A stretch of DNA of 64,000 nt from Bacillota bacterium (lineage in GTDB: Bacteria; Bacillota; Desulfotomaculia; Desulfotomaculales; VENG01), in NCBI GenBank assembly GCA_009711705.1, contig VENG01000017.1:1-64000 (forward strand), written 5' to 3'. This document shows positions 26,023 through 34,863 of the stretch, piece by piece; within the stretch, counting starts at the first letter, position 1; every line of letters starts with the position of its first letter. The translations under genes were made by a program, and so were the position numbers. Under the pieces are notes generated by a model, which was not told where the DNA came from, made no database searches, and was given only the letters and a program-made list of their open reading frames with translations.

Positions 26023-27018
26023 ATGAGAAGATTTGCCAAGCTATTTGCCCTGGTCATTTTAGCATCCTTTATGGTTTTCTCCGTTGCCGGCTGCGGTGGT
26101 GGCGATAACGGTAATGAAGGTGGCGCAGACAAAGTTGAAAAACTCGCCTTTTCCACCGGACCCCAGGGAGGAACTTATTATTCATTAGCAACCGGTATTG
26201 CCACAACTATCAACGATAAAAAGGTTGGGGCAGACATTGCAGTGGAAAGCACCGGCGGTTCCGTTGAAAACGCCCGCTTTTTGGGAACTAAACAAACGGA
26301 CATAGCATGGGTTGAGTCCATGGTCGCAGACAAGGCCATGAAAGGCGAAAAATGGTTTGACGGAAACAAAGTAGAAAACTTACGTGCCATTGCCGCTATC
26401 ATTCCCAATACCGTTCACTTTATTGTTAAGGAAAAATCCGGTATTGAAAGCCTTGCCGATCTCAAAGGTAAAAGAATAAGCATGGGTGTACAAGGTGGGT
26501 CCAGTCCCCTGACAGCCATGAACGTACTTAGGACCTTTGGAATCAATGAAGGTGATGTTCAGCCACAATACGTACCCCACGGTGAAGGAATACAACTTTT
26601 GAAGGACGACCGTGTAGACGCAGTTATGATTGACGGCGCCACACCTCAGCCACATATTATTGACGCTACCAGCAGTCAGCAGGAAATGCGTTTATTGTCC
26701 ATCCCTGAAGAAAACATCAACGAACTCGTTGCAGAAATGCCCTTCTACGGTGGTTTAATGACTGTTGATGCCGGAACTTACCCGGGCATCGATTACGACT
26801 GGACAAGTACAGGTCTTTTGGCCGTTATGACCACACGGGAAGAAATCCCTGAAGACGTAGTATACAATATAACCAAGACAATGTTTGAAAACACTGAAGC
26901 TATTACTAATATTCACAAGGCAGGCCGCTATATTCAGTTAGAAAGAGCCATCAAAGGAATTTCCATTCCTCTACACCCCGGCGCTGAAAAGTTCTATAAA
27001 GAAAAAGGTATCCTGTAG
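26023..27018 (+). CDS. TAXI-family TRAP solute-binding lipoprotein
   Basis: 331 aa. The lipobox AGC is near residue 26 after a signal peptide; the mature protein carries the TAXI signature (STGPQGGTYYSLATGIATTIN, outlined near 44-62) and DAVMIDGATPQPHI near 198. It binds the substrate for the upstream permease. TAXI proteins of known ligand bind glutamate/glutamine-like or organic acid substrates, which fits the neighbouring transaminase, but the ligand is not established. GAGGAGG precedes the ATG; a terminator follows at 27045-27083. Confidence 0.9.
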   Translation: MRRFAKLFALVILASFMVFSVAGCGGGDNGNEGGADKVEKLAFSTGPQGGTYYSLATGIATTINDKKVGADIAVESTGGSVENARFLGTKQTDIAWVESMVADKAMKGEKWFDGNKVENLRAIAAIIPNTVHFIVKEKSGIESLADLKGKRISMGVQGGSSPLTAMNVLRTFGINEGDVQPQYVPHGEGIQLLKDDRVDAVMIDGATPQPHIIDATSSQQEMRLLSIPEENINELVAEMPFYGGLMTVDAGTYPGIDYDWTSTGLLAVMTTREEIPEDVVYNITKTMFENTEAITNIHKAGRYIQLERAIKGISIPLHPGAEKFYKEKGIL

Positions 27019-27044
27019 TGAATACCTCCCTAGTTATAAATATA

Positions 27045-27083
27045 TAAATCAAAGTCCGGTCTTTCTGACCGGACTTTGATTTA
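27045..27083 (+). terminator. rho-independent terminator
   Basis: AAATCAAAGTCCGGT / ACCGGACTTTGATTT stem with a short loop, closing the TRAP-TAXI block before the NhaC-type gene. Confidence 0.8.
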
Positions 27084-27135
27084 TGAATAATAAAAATACA
27101 CTGAGAAACCAGACCGAAAGAGGCGCTAAAGAATA

Positions 27136-28464
27136 ATGACAGATATCCGCTTTTCAAATCATGAAGTTGTGTCACTCATTATTTTAACCTTAACGGGAAT
27201 TGTACTGTCAGTCCTTCTACACATTCCCCTTGTATTAGGTTTTACCCCAGGTTTAACCTTTTTATTTTTTCTGTCCAAGAAAAAATACATTCACATTAAA
27301 ATACTAACAAATGCCGGTAAAAAGGGCCTACTCAAAACAAAAAACGTCATCTGGATTCTTTGCTGCATAGGCTTAATTCTGCCGGCATGGTCGTTGAGCG
27401 GTACAATTTTTCAAATGGTACAGTTAGCCTTGGTATCAATAAATGCACAGTATTACATAGTTTTATGTTTCCTTATGTCACTTGGACTTTCAATGATACT
27501 GGGTACTTCCATTGGAACTATAAGTGTTTTGGGAATACCACTTATCAATACGGCACAAATATTAGGACTTCCCCTGGAAATGGTAGCCGGTGCCCTTATA
27601 TCAGGAGCACTTGTAGGAGACCGCACCTCCCCTTTATCAAGCTCACATCAACTCTTAGCACATACGTTGGAGATAAAAGTTAAACAACAATTTATACGGA
27701 TAATACCTACAGGGTCTGCTGCTATTTTAATCAGTACTGTGTTTTTTACTTTTCTGGATCAATATAAGTATAATGGGCCTCAAACAATTAATTTGTTACC
27801 TGAGGAAAGTATATTAGTATCGGCAACCCCTTTTATCCCGGTAATTGTTTTGATATTACTGGTTATTTTTAAGTTTAAAATTAGATACGCTTTTCTGGGG
27901 AGTATTATTTCAGCGTCAGTTATTTCGTTTATAAAAGGTATTACATTTAGCACATGGTTAAATTCCCTCTTATTTGGAATTAAAGGCACCGGTGGACTGC
28001 AAAGTATGTTCTTATTAATTTGTTTTGTAGCTGTGGCAAGTGCCTATAACCAAATAATCGAGGATTTGAATTTAATCCAGCCGCTAATGGATAAATGGCT
28101 AAAGAATACGTATTCGCTATTTCTTAACACCTTAAAAACCGTGGTCGTAACAATAATGATATCGCTTATTGCGTGTAACCAAATTCTACCCATCATTTTA
28201 ACCGGTAGATTATTCTTAGCACACTGGCGTAAATATTATGACGCCCCTGAACTATCCAGGGTGTTGGCTGATTCATCAATGTTATTACCAGCTTTAATTC
28301 CTTGGAATATGCTTGCCATTTTATGCTCCCAAATTTTGGGCGTTTCGGTTCTTTCTTATCTGCCTTATGCAATCTTCTTATGGATTCTTCCGGTCATAAC
28401 ATTGCTTTTTTCCGGCTTAAGAGCGAAAAGAATAGTCAAAAGATGTTTCTCCCACCAGGCATGA
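27136..28464 (+). CDS. NhaC-family Na+/H+ antiporter-like protein
   Basis: 442 aa, about 11-12 membrane segments. The motif GALVGDRTSPLSSSHQL (~155-171) matches the GxxxGDxxSPLS signature of the NhaC family, which also includes some amino-acid and malate-lactate antiporters. It may recycle Na+ for the TRAP transporter or exchange a fermentation product; this is inference. The protein is AT-rich and Ile/Leu-rich. The SD is weak (GAGG 15 nt upstream). Confidence 0.82.
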   Translation: MTDIRFSNHEVVSLIILTLTGIVLSVLLHIPLVLGFTPGLTFLFFLSKKKYIHIKILTNAGKKGLLKTKNVIWILCCIGLILPAWSLSGTIFQMVQLALVSINAQYYIVLCFLMSLGLSMILGTSIGTISVLGIPLINTAQILGLPLEMVAGALISGALVGDRTSPLSSSHQLLAHTLEIKVKQQFIRIIPTGSAAILISTVFFTFLDQYKYNGPQTINLLPEESILVSATPFIPVIVLILLVIFKFKIRYAFLGSIISASVISFIKGITFSTWLNSLLFGIKGTGGLQSMFLLICFVAVASAYNQIIEDLNLIQPLMDKWLKNTYSLFLNTLKTVVVTIMISLIACNQILPIILTGRLFLAHWRKYYDAPELSRVLADSSMLLPALIPWNMLAILCSQILGVSVLSYLPYAIFLWILPVITLLFSGLRAKRIVKRCFSHQA

Positions 28465-28506
28465 CAACTCATACCACGTGGGGTGCCTTCCGCCAAAAAT
28501 TATCAC

Positions 28507-29346
28507 TCACGTAGTTTTATAGTCTCCTGTAAAAACTTTTTCGGCAGGACCAGTCATAAATACCTTATTTTCTTCCGTCCATTCTATGTTAAGTGTCCCC
28601 GCACTTAAATGAACCAGGACATTTCGCCCAGTATACCCGTTAAGTATTGCAGCAACCGCTGCAGCACAAGCACCCGTTCCACAAGCAAGCGTTAAACCAG
28701 CACCTCTCTCCCAAACTCGCATGCGAATCTCCTTTTCATTTATAACTTGAACAACCTCCACATTGGTCTTTCTATAAAAAAGCTCATGTTTTCCTATACG
28801 TGGCCCTAAGTTTTCTAAAACAACCGCATTAACATCAGGTACAAATAGGACGGAATGAGGGTTTCCCATAGAAACGGAAGTGATATGAACTGTTTCACCT
28901 TCCACTTGAAGTGGTTCATTTATTACCCTTCCTACAGGCCCAATCATAGGAATTTTCTCACGGCTTAATAGGGGTTCACCCATACATACCTTTACCCCTT
29001 TAACATCCCCGTTTTCTATTATCAATTCCGGAACCACAATACCCGCCAGAGTCTCAACTTTCATTAAGGGTTTCTTTACCAATTCGTTTTCGTAAGCATA
29101 TTTTGCAACACACCGGATAGCGTTGCCACACGTGTCTGCTTCACTGCCATCAGAATTAAATATTTGCATTGTAATGTCTACCCCTTCACCGTGTCGGACT
29201 AACACCAAACCATCAGCACCGACGCCAAAGTGCCTGTCACAAATCATTACAGCAAATTCTGAAAGATTTTCCGGTATATCCATTTCTTCAATAGCATTAA
29301 CTACGATAAAGTCGTTTCCTAAACCATGCAATTTGGTAAAACGCAT
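28507..29346 (-). CDS. dapF: diaminopimelate epimerase
   Basis: 279 aa PLP-independent racemase converting LL- to meso-diaminopimelate for lysine and peptidoglycan. The two catalytic cysteines lie in ADTCGNAIRC (first motif, ~73) and LACGTGACAAAV (second motif, ~218). The N-terminal FTKLHGLGNDFIV is the family start, so the ATG at 29346 is secure. It sits alone between the NhaC-type gene (convergent) and the CoA-ligase operon, beyond that operon's terminator. Confidence 0.95.
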   Translation of the reverse strand: MRFTKLHGLGNDFIVVNAIEEMDIPENLSEFAVMICDRHFGVGADGLVLVRHGEGVDITMQIFNSDGSEADTCGNAIRCVAKYAYENELVKKPLMKVETLAGIVVPELIIENGDVKGVKVCMGEPLLSREKIPMIGPVGRVINEPLQVEGETVHITSVSMGNPHSVLFVPDVNAVVLENLGPRIGKHELFYRKTNVEVVQVINEKEIRMRVWERGAGLTLACGTGACAAAVAAILNGYTGRNVLVHLSAGTLNIEWTEENKVFMTGPAEKVFTGDYKTT

Positions 29347-29397
29347 AGCTATCCTCCCAAGGCTAATTTTTAATATATTAGTTCGGATACAAACGTT

Positions 29398-29428
29398 AAA
29401 AGAAAGGCAGTACTTCTGCCTTTCTTTT
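29398..29428 (-). terminator. bidirectional terminator
   Basis: AAAAGAAAGGCAG / CTGCCTTTCTTTT stem with a 5-nt loop. It ends the flavoprotein-to-CoA-ligase run on the minus strand. Confidence 0.85.
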
Positions 29429-29451
29429 AAAAAACGAGATATACTTTACTG

Positions 29452-31614
29452 TTAATTGAAGCTGTTCCTAACAACCATTAATGCGTCCCCCGCCATTACA
29501 CCCTGTCCTTGCGGGAGAATAAATAACGGGTTTATGTCAAGCTCTGATAAATTAGGCCCTAAAGCAGCCCCCACACGGGAAATGGCTATTATTGCATCAA
29601 CAGCTGCTTTCACATCACGTTTTTCAGAGCCGCGAAAACCATAAAAAAGCTTTGAAGTCTTAAGCCCCTCAACCATTTCTAAAGCCACTTCTTCATTTAC
29701 CGGAGCAACCCGGAGGTTGACGTCCTTTAGCAGTTCTACGAAGACTCCACCCATTCCAAACATAATTGTGGGGCCAAACTGCTCGCTCCATCTAAGCCCG
29801 ACTATAGTCTCCACAGTATCTGAGGATACCATCTCCTCAACGAGAACACCATCTATGAAGGCATCAGGATTATACTGCCTCGAATTTTCCATTATTTCAT
29901 TGAAAGAATTTTGCATCTCTACATCAGAATTAATACCAACCCTTACCGCCCTGGCATCACTTTTATGGAGTATATCAGTGGACGACACTTTGGCTACAAC
30001 CGGGTAACCTATTTTAGCGGCTATCCGGGCGGCTGCCTCTGCCGTTTGGGCAACCGCGCCCTTTGGTACAGACAACCCGTACCTGGCAAGAAATTGTTTA
30101 GATTGATATTCCGTAAGGGCTATATTTTCATTAGATTCCTTGCCTTTAATATTACTTAAGAGAGATTGCATGTCACTTTGAATTTGGGATGCCTCTTTGC
30201 TGCTCAAAGCTGTTTCCTTTTCAGTGGCAGTGGGCATATCAACCAAGTTAGCCAATGAATTTACTGCCCTTACACCGTCATACAGGAGAGGAACCCTCGA
30301 TTCCCTACAAATCTCTACAGCCTCCCTGGGAGGAGCCATCCAGGATACAATAATAGGTTTCCCATTGTTTTTTCTGGCTTGTGATACCACGTCCGCAATG
30401 TCCTTGGCGAGCGAACCGGCATTTTTCTTCTGCAATCCAAGCAGAATAACCACTGCGTCTACCTCAGGTGCTGATTCAATAATGTTCAATGCCGTCTTAA
30501 GCATCCCCGGGGATGCCACTAATTCGGCAGTCAAGTCTACCGGGTTGCCCACTGCACCAAACTCCGGCACCACCTCAGCAAGTTTAACCTGGGTTTCTGC
30601 GCTGAGCTCCGGAACTTCCAGCCCCAAATCTTCACACCTGTCTGCCAGTAAAATACCGCCGCCACCTGAAAGGCTGACTGTGGCTACCCGTTTCCCCTTG
30701 GGTTTCCAGGCGTCGCTCAATACAATACCCAAATCAAAAAGTTCCTCAACGTGGTTAGCCCTTACAATACCGGCCTTTTTAAACGCCGCATCGTATTCTT
30801 CATCCGCCCCGGCTATAGAGCCGGTGTGCGACATGGCAGCTCTCTTACCAGTTTGAGTTCGTCCTACTTTTAGACATATCAAGGGCTTACCCATTTCACC
30901 GGCTAACCTTCCCGCCTCCACGAGACCCTCAGGATCCCGAGCTTCCTCCAGATATAAAAGCACACCACTTACATCGTCGCTGCGCAAAAGATGTCTTGCC
31001 ACAGCAGATGCCTCCAGGGATGCTTCATTTCCCGTGGTGACCCAGTAAGAAAAGCCAATCTTGGCTTCCTGTGCGGTGCCAAGGGTATAAGAAGCCATTG
31101 CCCCGCTTTGACTGACTAAAGCCAGGCGTCCGGGTCGAAGCTCGTCCTCATCCGTGATGGCAGCGAAGGTTAAGGGAATAGAATCTACTAAATTTATGCT
31201 CCCCAAACAGTTAGGTCCAAGAACGGGCATGTTTACCCGGTGGGAGATTTCACCGATTTTCTTTTGAATCTTGCTGCCATCTTCCCCTAACTCGGCAAAC
31301 CCCGAACTGAAAATAATAACAGACTTCACACCATTTTCGGCACATTCCTCAACTACAGCTTCAACCCGTGCAGCAGGCACCAAAACCATCACCACGTCAA
31401 CGGGTTCAGGAATTTCAGCTACACTTGGATAACACTGTACACCTGCTATCTCATCGTACTTAGGATTAACGGGAAAGATTTTTCCGGCATAATCTCTTTC
31501 CAGCAGTGCCTTTAGCGGCCTGCCGCTTAGCTTGGACAGGTTTGACGAACAACCTACAATAGCGACTGATTTTGGTTTTAAAAGGGGATCCAGATCCCAT
31601 GTTGAGTTACTCAT
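29452..31614 (-). CDS. ADP-forming acyl-CoA synthetase (fused alpha-beta)
   Basis: 720 aa from ATG 31614, which overlaps the TGA of the ferredoxin gene (ATGA) and has GGGAG upstream. The CoA-binding Rossmann part (~10-130) contains VAIVGCSS and SGFAELG. A succinyl-CoA-ligase-like part follows, with the phosphorylatable His in MSHTGSIAGAD (~263). The C-terminal ATP-grasp domain (~490-715) closes it, with FGMGGVFVELLKDV and ELDINPLF. The family turns acyl-CoA, ADP and phosphate into acid, CoA and ATP. Here it should conserve energy from the acyl-CoA made by the adjacent 2-oxoacid oxidoreductase. Confidence 0.92.
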   Translation of the reverse strand: MSNSTWDLDPLLKPKSVAIVGCSSNLSKLSGRPLKALLERDYAGKIFPVNPKYDEIAGVQCYPSVAEIPEPVDVVMVLVPAARVEAVVEECAENGVKSVIIFSSGFAELGEDGSKIQKKIGEISHRVNMPVLGPNCLGSINLVDSIPLTFAAITDEDELRPGRLALVSQSGAMASYTLGTAQEAKIGFSYWVTTGNEASLEASAVARHLLRSDDVSGVLLYLEEARDPEGLVEAGRLAGEMGKPLICLKVGRTQTGKRAAMSHTGSIAGADEEYDAAFKKAGIVRANHVEELFDLGIVLSDAWKPKGKRVATVSLSGGGGILLADRCEDLGLEVPELSAETQVKLAEVVPEFGAVGNPVDLTAELVASPGMLKTALNIIESAPEVDAVVILLGLQKKNAGSLAKDIADVVSQARKNNGKPIIVSWMAPPREAVEICRESRVPLLYDGVRAVNSLANLVDMPTATEKETALSSKEASQIQSDMQSLLSNIKGKESNENIALTEYQSKQFLARYGLSVPKGAVAQTAEAAARIAAKIGYPVVAKVSSTDILHKSDARAVRVGINSDVEMQNSFNEIMENSRQYNPDAFIDGVLVEEMVSSDTVETIVGLRWSEQFGPTIMFGMGGVFVELLKDVNLRVAPVNEEVALEMVEGLKTSKLFYGFRGSEKRDVKAAVDAIIAISRVGAALGPNLSELDINPLFILPQGQGVMAGDALMVVRNSFN

Positions 31615-31826
31615 CTGTTCTCCCATCTTTCCACCACAGTAATAGCCAGGCCCGGACATCTCCACCGGCACATCTCGCATCCGGTACATTCTTCACTCAT
31701 CTGAACCACCGGCTTTTCCATGGTGTCCGTAGCAAAGATTTTTTTAGGGCAGAATTCGATGCAAACGCCGCAGGCTTTGCACCACTCTTTCTTTACTACA
31801 GGCTGAAATCTCTTTTTTTCTGCCAA
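31611..31826 (-). CDS. korD: 2-oxoacid:ferredoxin oxidoreductase delta subunit (ferredoxin)
   Basis: Small ferredoxin with two 4Fe-4S sites, CKACGVCIEFCPKK and CTGCEMCRWRCPG. The TTG at 31826 (71 aa) is preferred over the upstream ATG at 31853 because AGGAGAG stands 8 nt before it; the start is not certain. It accepts electrons from the TPP core. The gene begins 42 bp after the beta-gamma gene and overlaps the acyl-CoA synthetase start. Confidence 0.85.
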   Translation of the reverse strand: MAEKKRFQPVVKKEWCKACGVCIEFCPKKIFATDTMEKPVVQMSEECTGCEMCRWRCPGLAITVVERWENR

Positions 31827-31868
31827 GTCAATTTCTCTCCTTTCAGGGAGCATAGCATGTAAAAAATG

Positions 31869-33287
31869 CTAATCCGTCAGCAATTGCTCACCGTAATTAT
31901 AGCCTTCCTCAAAGGCCTTGATATTTAAATCCATAGCTTTGGCAGGGACCCTGGACAGAATAGCTTTTTTAAGGCCCTCCGGTGCAATGAACCCGCAAAC
32001 CCGGGCCAGAACTCCCAAGGCCACAACATTGGCTACCACGGCGTTTCCGATCTTATCGATGGCCAATTGAGTAATGGGGGCCTTATATACCTTGGCATCA
32101 CCTTCGGGGATATTATCCACGTAAGTACTGTCCGCCAGGATAATTCCACCGGATTTAATATCAGTGGCAAATTTATCGCAGGATTCCTGGTTCATGGTTA
32201 ACAAAACATCGGGACAAATAACTTCCGGGAAGTTAATATCTTCATCTCCCAAGATAACCTCCGACCGGCTGGCACCGCCTCGCGCTTCCACACCATAGGA
32301 TTGAGACTGTACAGCCTTCTTGCCCTGCCTGATACCGGCCTCTGCCAGCATAATACCGGCCAGGATGAGTCCCTGCCCACCGGAACCGGACAGCCTAAAT
32401 TCACACCTTTTCAAATTTTCTGCCTCGGGAACCTCCGGTACCATCTCCAAGGGCACTTCTTCTTTTGCATTTTCCCTGACTTGTTTAGCCATTTTATCGT
32501 ATTCATTGCAATATTCACGTTTTCTTACATCTTTAAAGATACCGGTAACGATTTTACCTTCCAATTCTTCCTCTGACAAATCTTTGGACTTATCAAGAGA
32601 GATACTGTTGCTCTTAAGATATTTATACATATCAACAGGCTTTTTAAACTTGTTCCTGCGCCCGTATCCTGTTGTGCAGGGATCAATACATTCAATTACA
32701 CTAAAGCCTTTGTTCCTGAATCCTTTTTCAATATAACCGGCCAACTGGTTTACATGGTAAGCGGTAGTGCGTGCTACAAAGGTTGCCCCGGCAGCCTTTG
32801 CCACTTCACAAATATCCAGCTCAGCTTCAATATTGCCGTATGGTGTAGTGGTAGTCATGCTATTATGTGGAGTTGTTGGTGAGCCCTGTCCACCGGTCAT
32901 GCCATAAATATAGTTATTCATAACAATTACTGTCATATCAATATTGCGCTTAGCTGCATGTAAAAAATGGTTGCCGCCGATTCCGGCACAATCCCCGTCA
33001 CCTGAGAAGACAAAAACATTCATGTCAGGCCTATGCACTTTCATACCGGTAGCAAAGGCAAGCGCTCTGCCGTGGGTGGTCTGCACACCGTTAAAATCTG
33101 TATATACAGGCATGCGTCCAAAACAACCGATACCTGATACAGCAAGCACATCATCTTTGTTCCAATCCATCTTAGCTACAGCCCTAGCCGTAGCATTTAA
33201 AACAATACCGTGACCGCAACCGGCGCACCAAATATGCGGCAGCTCACTCTCCCGTAAGTACTCATTTATCTGAATATTATTAGCCAT
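31869..33287 (-). CDS. korB: 2-oxoacid:ferredoxin oxidoreductase, fused beta-gamma subunit
   Basis: 472 aa fusion. The TPP-binding beta part (~1-270) contains CAGCGHGI, then FSGDGDCAGIGGN (the TPP/Mg motif, ~94-106) and NNYIYGMTGGQ. A ~30-residue linker leads to a gamma part (~293-472), recognised by RLSGSGGQGLILAG and YGVEARGGASRSE. The normal beta and gamma subunits are separate genes; the fusion is known in some Clostridia. It makes acyl-CoA and reduced ferredoxin from a 2-oxoacid. It overlaps the alpha gene by 8 bp. Confidence 0.92.
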   Translation of the reverse strand: MANNIQINEYLRESELPHIWCAGCGHGIVLNATARAVAKMDWNKDDVLAVSGIGCFGRMPVYTDFNGVQTTHGRALAFATGMKVHRPDMNVFVFSGDGDCAGIGGNHFLHAAKRNIDMTVIVMNNYIYGMTGGQGSPTTPHNSMTTTTPYGNIEAELDICEVAKAAGATFVARTTAYHVNQLAGYIEKGFRNKGFSVIECIDPCTTGYGRRNKFKKPVDMYKYLKSNSISLDKSKDLSEEELEGKIVTGIFKDVRKREYCNEYDKMAKQVRENAKEEVPLEMVPEVPEAENLKRCEFRLSGSGGQGLILAGIMLAEAGIRQGKKAVQSQSYGVEARGGASRSEVILGDEDINFPEVICPDVLLTMNQESCDKFATDIKSGGIILADSTYVDNIPEGDAKVYKAPITQLAIDKIGNAVVANVVALGVLARVCGFIAPEGLKKAILSRVPAKAMDLNIKAFEEGYNYGEQLLTD

Positions 33288-34443
33288 TATTAGCAGCCTC
33301 CCTAATCCCTGCCAAAATGCGCTCAGGATGAATTAAGTTACAAGAAATTTCCGTCAGCCTGGTCACTTTGGCACTCTTACCTCCGTCATGAAGTGCTCTG
33401 GCCACTTCGCCTGCATACTGGCCATTGTTCATTTCCGGAACGATTACGGTATGGGCGTTTCCGACGGCTTTCAGCAGTTCTTGATCAGGGAATGGCCACA
33501 TGGTGATGGGCCTGAAGAAACCAACATTTAATCCATCTTTGCGGGCTTTAGAGACGGCTTGTCTTGCAGACCTTGCCACGCATCCATAGGCAAGTACGAT
33601 CACCTCTGCATTTTCCACGTCCTCAGCCTGATACCGTATAATATCATTGCGGTTGCGTTCTATTTTATCCAACAGCCTCCCAATGATCCTCTCAGCCACT
33701 TTAGTATCAGCAGCAGCGTTGGAACCTTTTTCATCATGCAGGGTTCCCGAAACATAATAACGGTAGCCTTCACCTAAATTAGCCATGGGGGGTACTCCGT
33801 CCTCATCTCCGGCGAACGGAAGATATTCTTCCGGGGGTACGGTCGGTTTTTTCCTGTTAATAATCTTTATCTCCGCTGGGTCGGGCAATTCCACTTCTTC
33901 CCTCAGATGACCCAACACAGCGTCAGTCAACAAGATCACAGGCACTCTGTATTTTTCAGCATAATTAAAGCATTCAATGGTCAAATCAAACATTTCTTTT
34001 ACTGTAGAGGGTGAGAGCGCAATTACAGGATGATCACCGTTAGTTCCCCATTTGGCCTGCATCACATCACCTTGAGCAGCCAAGGTGGGAAGCCCTGTTG
34101 AAGGCCCCCCCCTCTGCACATTAACAATAACGCACGGGGCCTCTGCCATGGAAGCCCACCCCAGGTTCTCTTGCATTAAGGAAAACCCGGGCCCACTGGT
34201 TGCGGTAAGTGACTTTGCACCAACTAAAGAGGCACCTGCTATAGCTCCCATACAGGCAAGTTCATCTTCCATTTGGATAAACCTACCACCGACCTCCGGC
34301 ATTCTTTTGGCTAGAACCTCAGCAACTTCTGTAGCCGGGGTAATGGGGTAGCCCGCGTAAAAATTTGCACCGGCGGCTATGGCACCCTCCGCACAGGCCT
34401 CGTTTCCCTGCATTAAACGAACTCTTTTATTTTCAATACTCAA
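33280..34443 (-). CDS. korA: 2-oxoacid:ferredoxin oxidoreductase alpha subunit
   Basis: 387 aa from the TTG at 34443, chosen because AAGAGGTGA stands 8 nt upstream; the longer frame to 34533 has a non-conserved N-terminus. The start reads MQGNEACAEGAIAAG, then YPITPATEVAE (~37) and TATSGPGFSLMQENLG (~81), diagnostic of the KOR/VOR alpha chain. The C-terminal domain reads VIVPEMNNGQYAGEV. Substrate (2-oxoglutarate versus branched-chain oxoacids) cannot be decided from sequence; the glutamate dehydrogenase-type gene nearby makes 2-oxoglutarate plausible. Confidence 0.92.
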   Translation of the reverse strand: MSIENKRVRLMQGNEACAEGAIAAGANFYAGYPITPATEVAEVLAKRMPEVGGRFIQMEDELACMGAIAGASLVGAKSLTATSGPGFSLMQENLGWASMAEAPCVIVNVQRGGPSTGLPTLAAQGDVMQAKWGTNGDHPVIALSPSTVKEMFDLTIECFNYAEKYRVPVILLTDAVLGHLREEVELPDPAEIKIINRKKPTVPPEEYLPFAGDEDGVPPMANLGEGYRYYVSGTLHDEKGSNAAADTKVAERIIGRLLDKIERNRNDIIRYQAEDVENAEVIVLAYGCVARSARQAVSKARKDGLNVGFFRPITMWPFPDQELLKAVGNAHTVIVPEMNNGQYAGEVARALHDGGKSAKVTRLTEISCNLIHPERILAGIREAANNG

Positions 34444-34510
34444 GATCTTCGTCACCTCTTCTTGGGTGTTTAATATACAAAAAAGCTTTGCATGTCCCTT
34501 TTGAAAATTA

Positions 34511-34530
34511 GACCAACCAAGAGGTTGGTC
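34511..34530 (-). terminator. terminator/attenuator between ferredoxin and korA
   Basis: GACCAACC (34511-34518) and GGTTGGTC (34523-34530) pair around a 4-nt loop, with T-rich DNA on both sides (TAATTTT in minus orientation). It lies in the 201-bp gap between the two-cluster ferredoxin gene and korA, where it can lower expression of the oxidoreductase relative to the flavoprotein. Confidence 0.55.
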
Positions 34531-34644
34531 CAATTTTTCAGTTTAATTTGCGCGAAACCTGATAAGTTAACATTACTCCACAATTATAAGTGATAATGTG
34601 TCATTGAAAGCCTTGAAAATCTTAACACCTTACGGTTAGGTTAA

Positions 34645-34839
34645 TTAACGAATTAAGTAAGGAATAGTAATCTTGCATGCATCACTGGGGCATTCGGTTT
34701 CACAGGCCCCGCAGTACCAGCAGTGATCATATTTAAAATAGGGTTTCCCAGATTCATCGATCCGTATGCAGTCCATGGGGCAATACTCTTCACAGAGTCC
34801 ACACCCACTGCACTTGTCAAAGTTTACACGTATGCCCAT
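34645..34839 (-). CDS. two-cluster ferredoxin partner of the flavoprotein
   Basis: 64 aa ferredoxin with two 4Fe-4S sites, CSGCGLCEEYCPMDC and CWYCGACETECPSDACK. The Trp-Tyr placement of the second site is like the AprB subunit of adenylylsulfate reductase, but the long AprB C-terminal tail is missing. It begins 24 bp after the flavoprotein gene, with AGGAGG at its start, so the two are an operon and should form a complex. Confidence 0.88.
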   Translation of the reverse strand: MGIRVNFDKCSGCGLCEEYCPMDCIRIDESGKPYFKYDHCWYCGACETECPSDACKITIPYLIR

Positions 34840-34863
34840 TTGCGTTATCCTCCTCGTAAAATC

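Noticed and set aside
34444..34644. A GG-N10-GC match in front of korA that might be a sigma-54 promoter
   Set aside because: The surrounding bases (AGGGACATGCAAAGC) miss the TTGC -12 core, so it is much weaker than the two sites at 40.7-41.2 kb.
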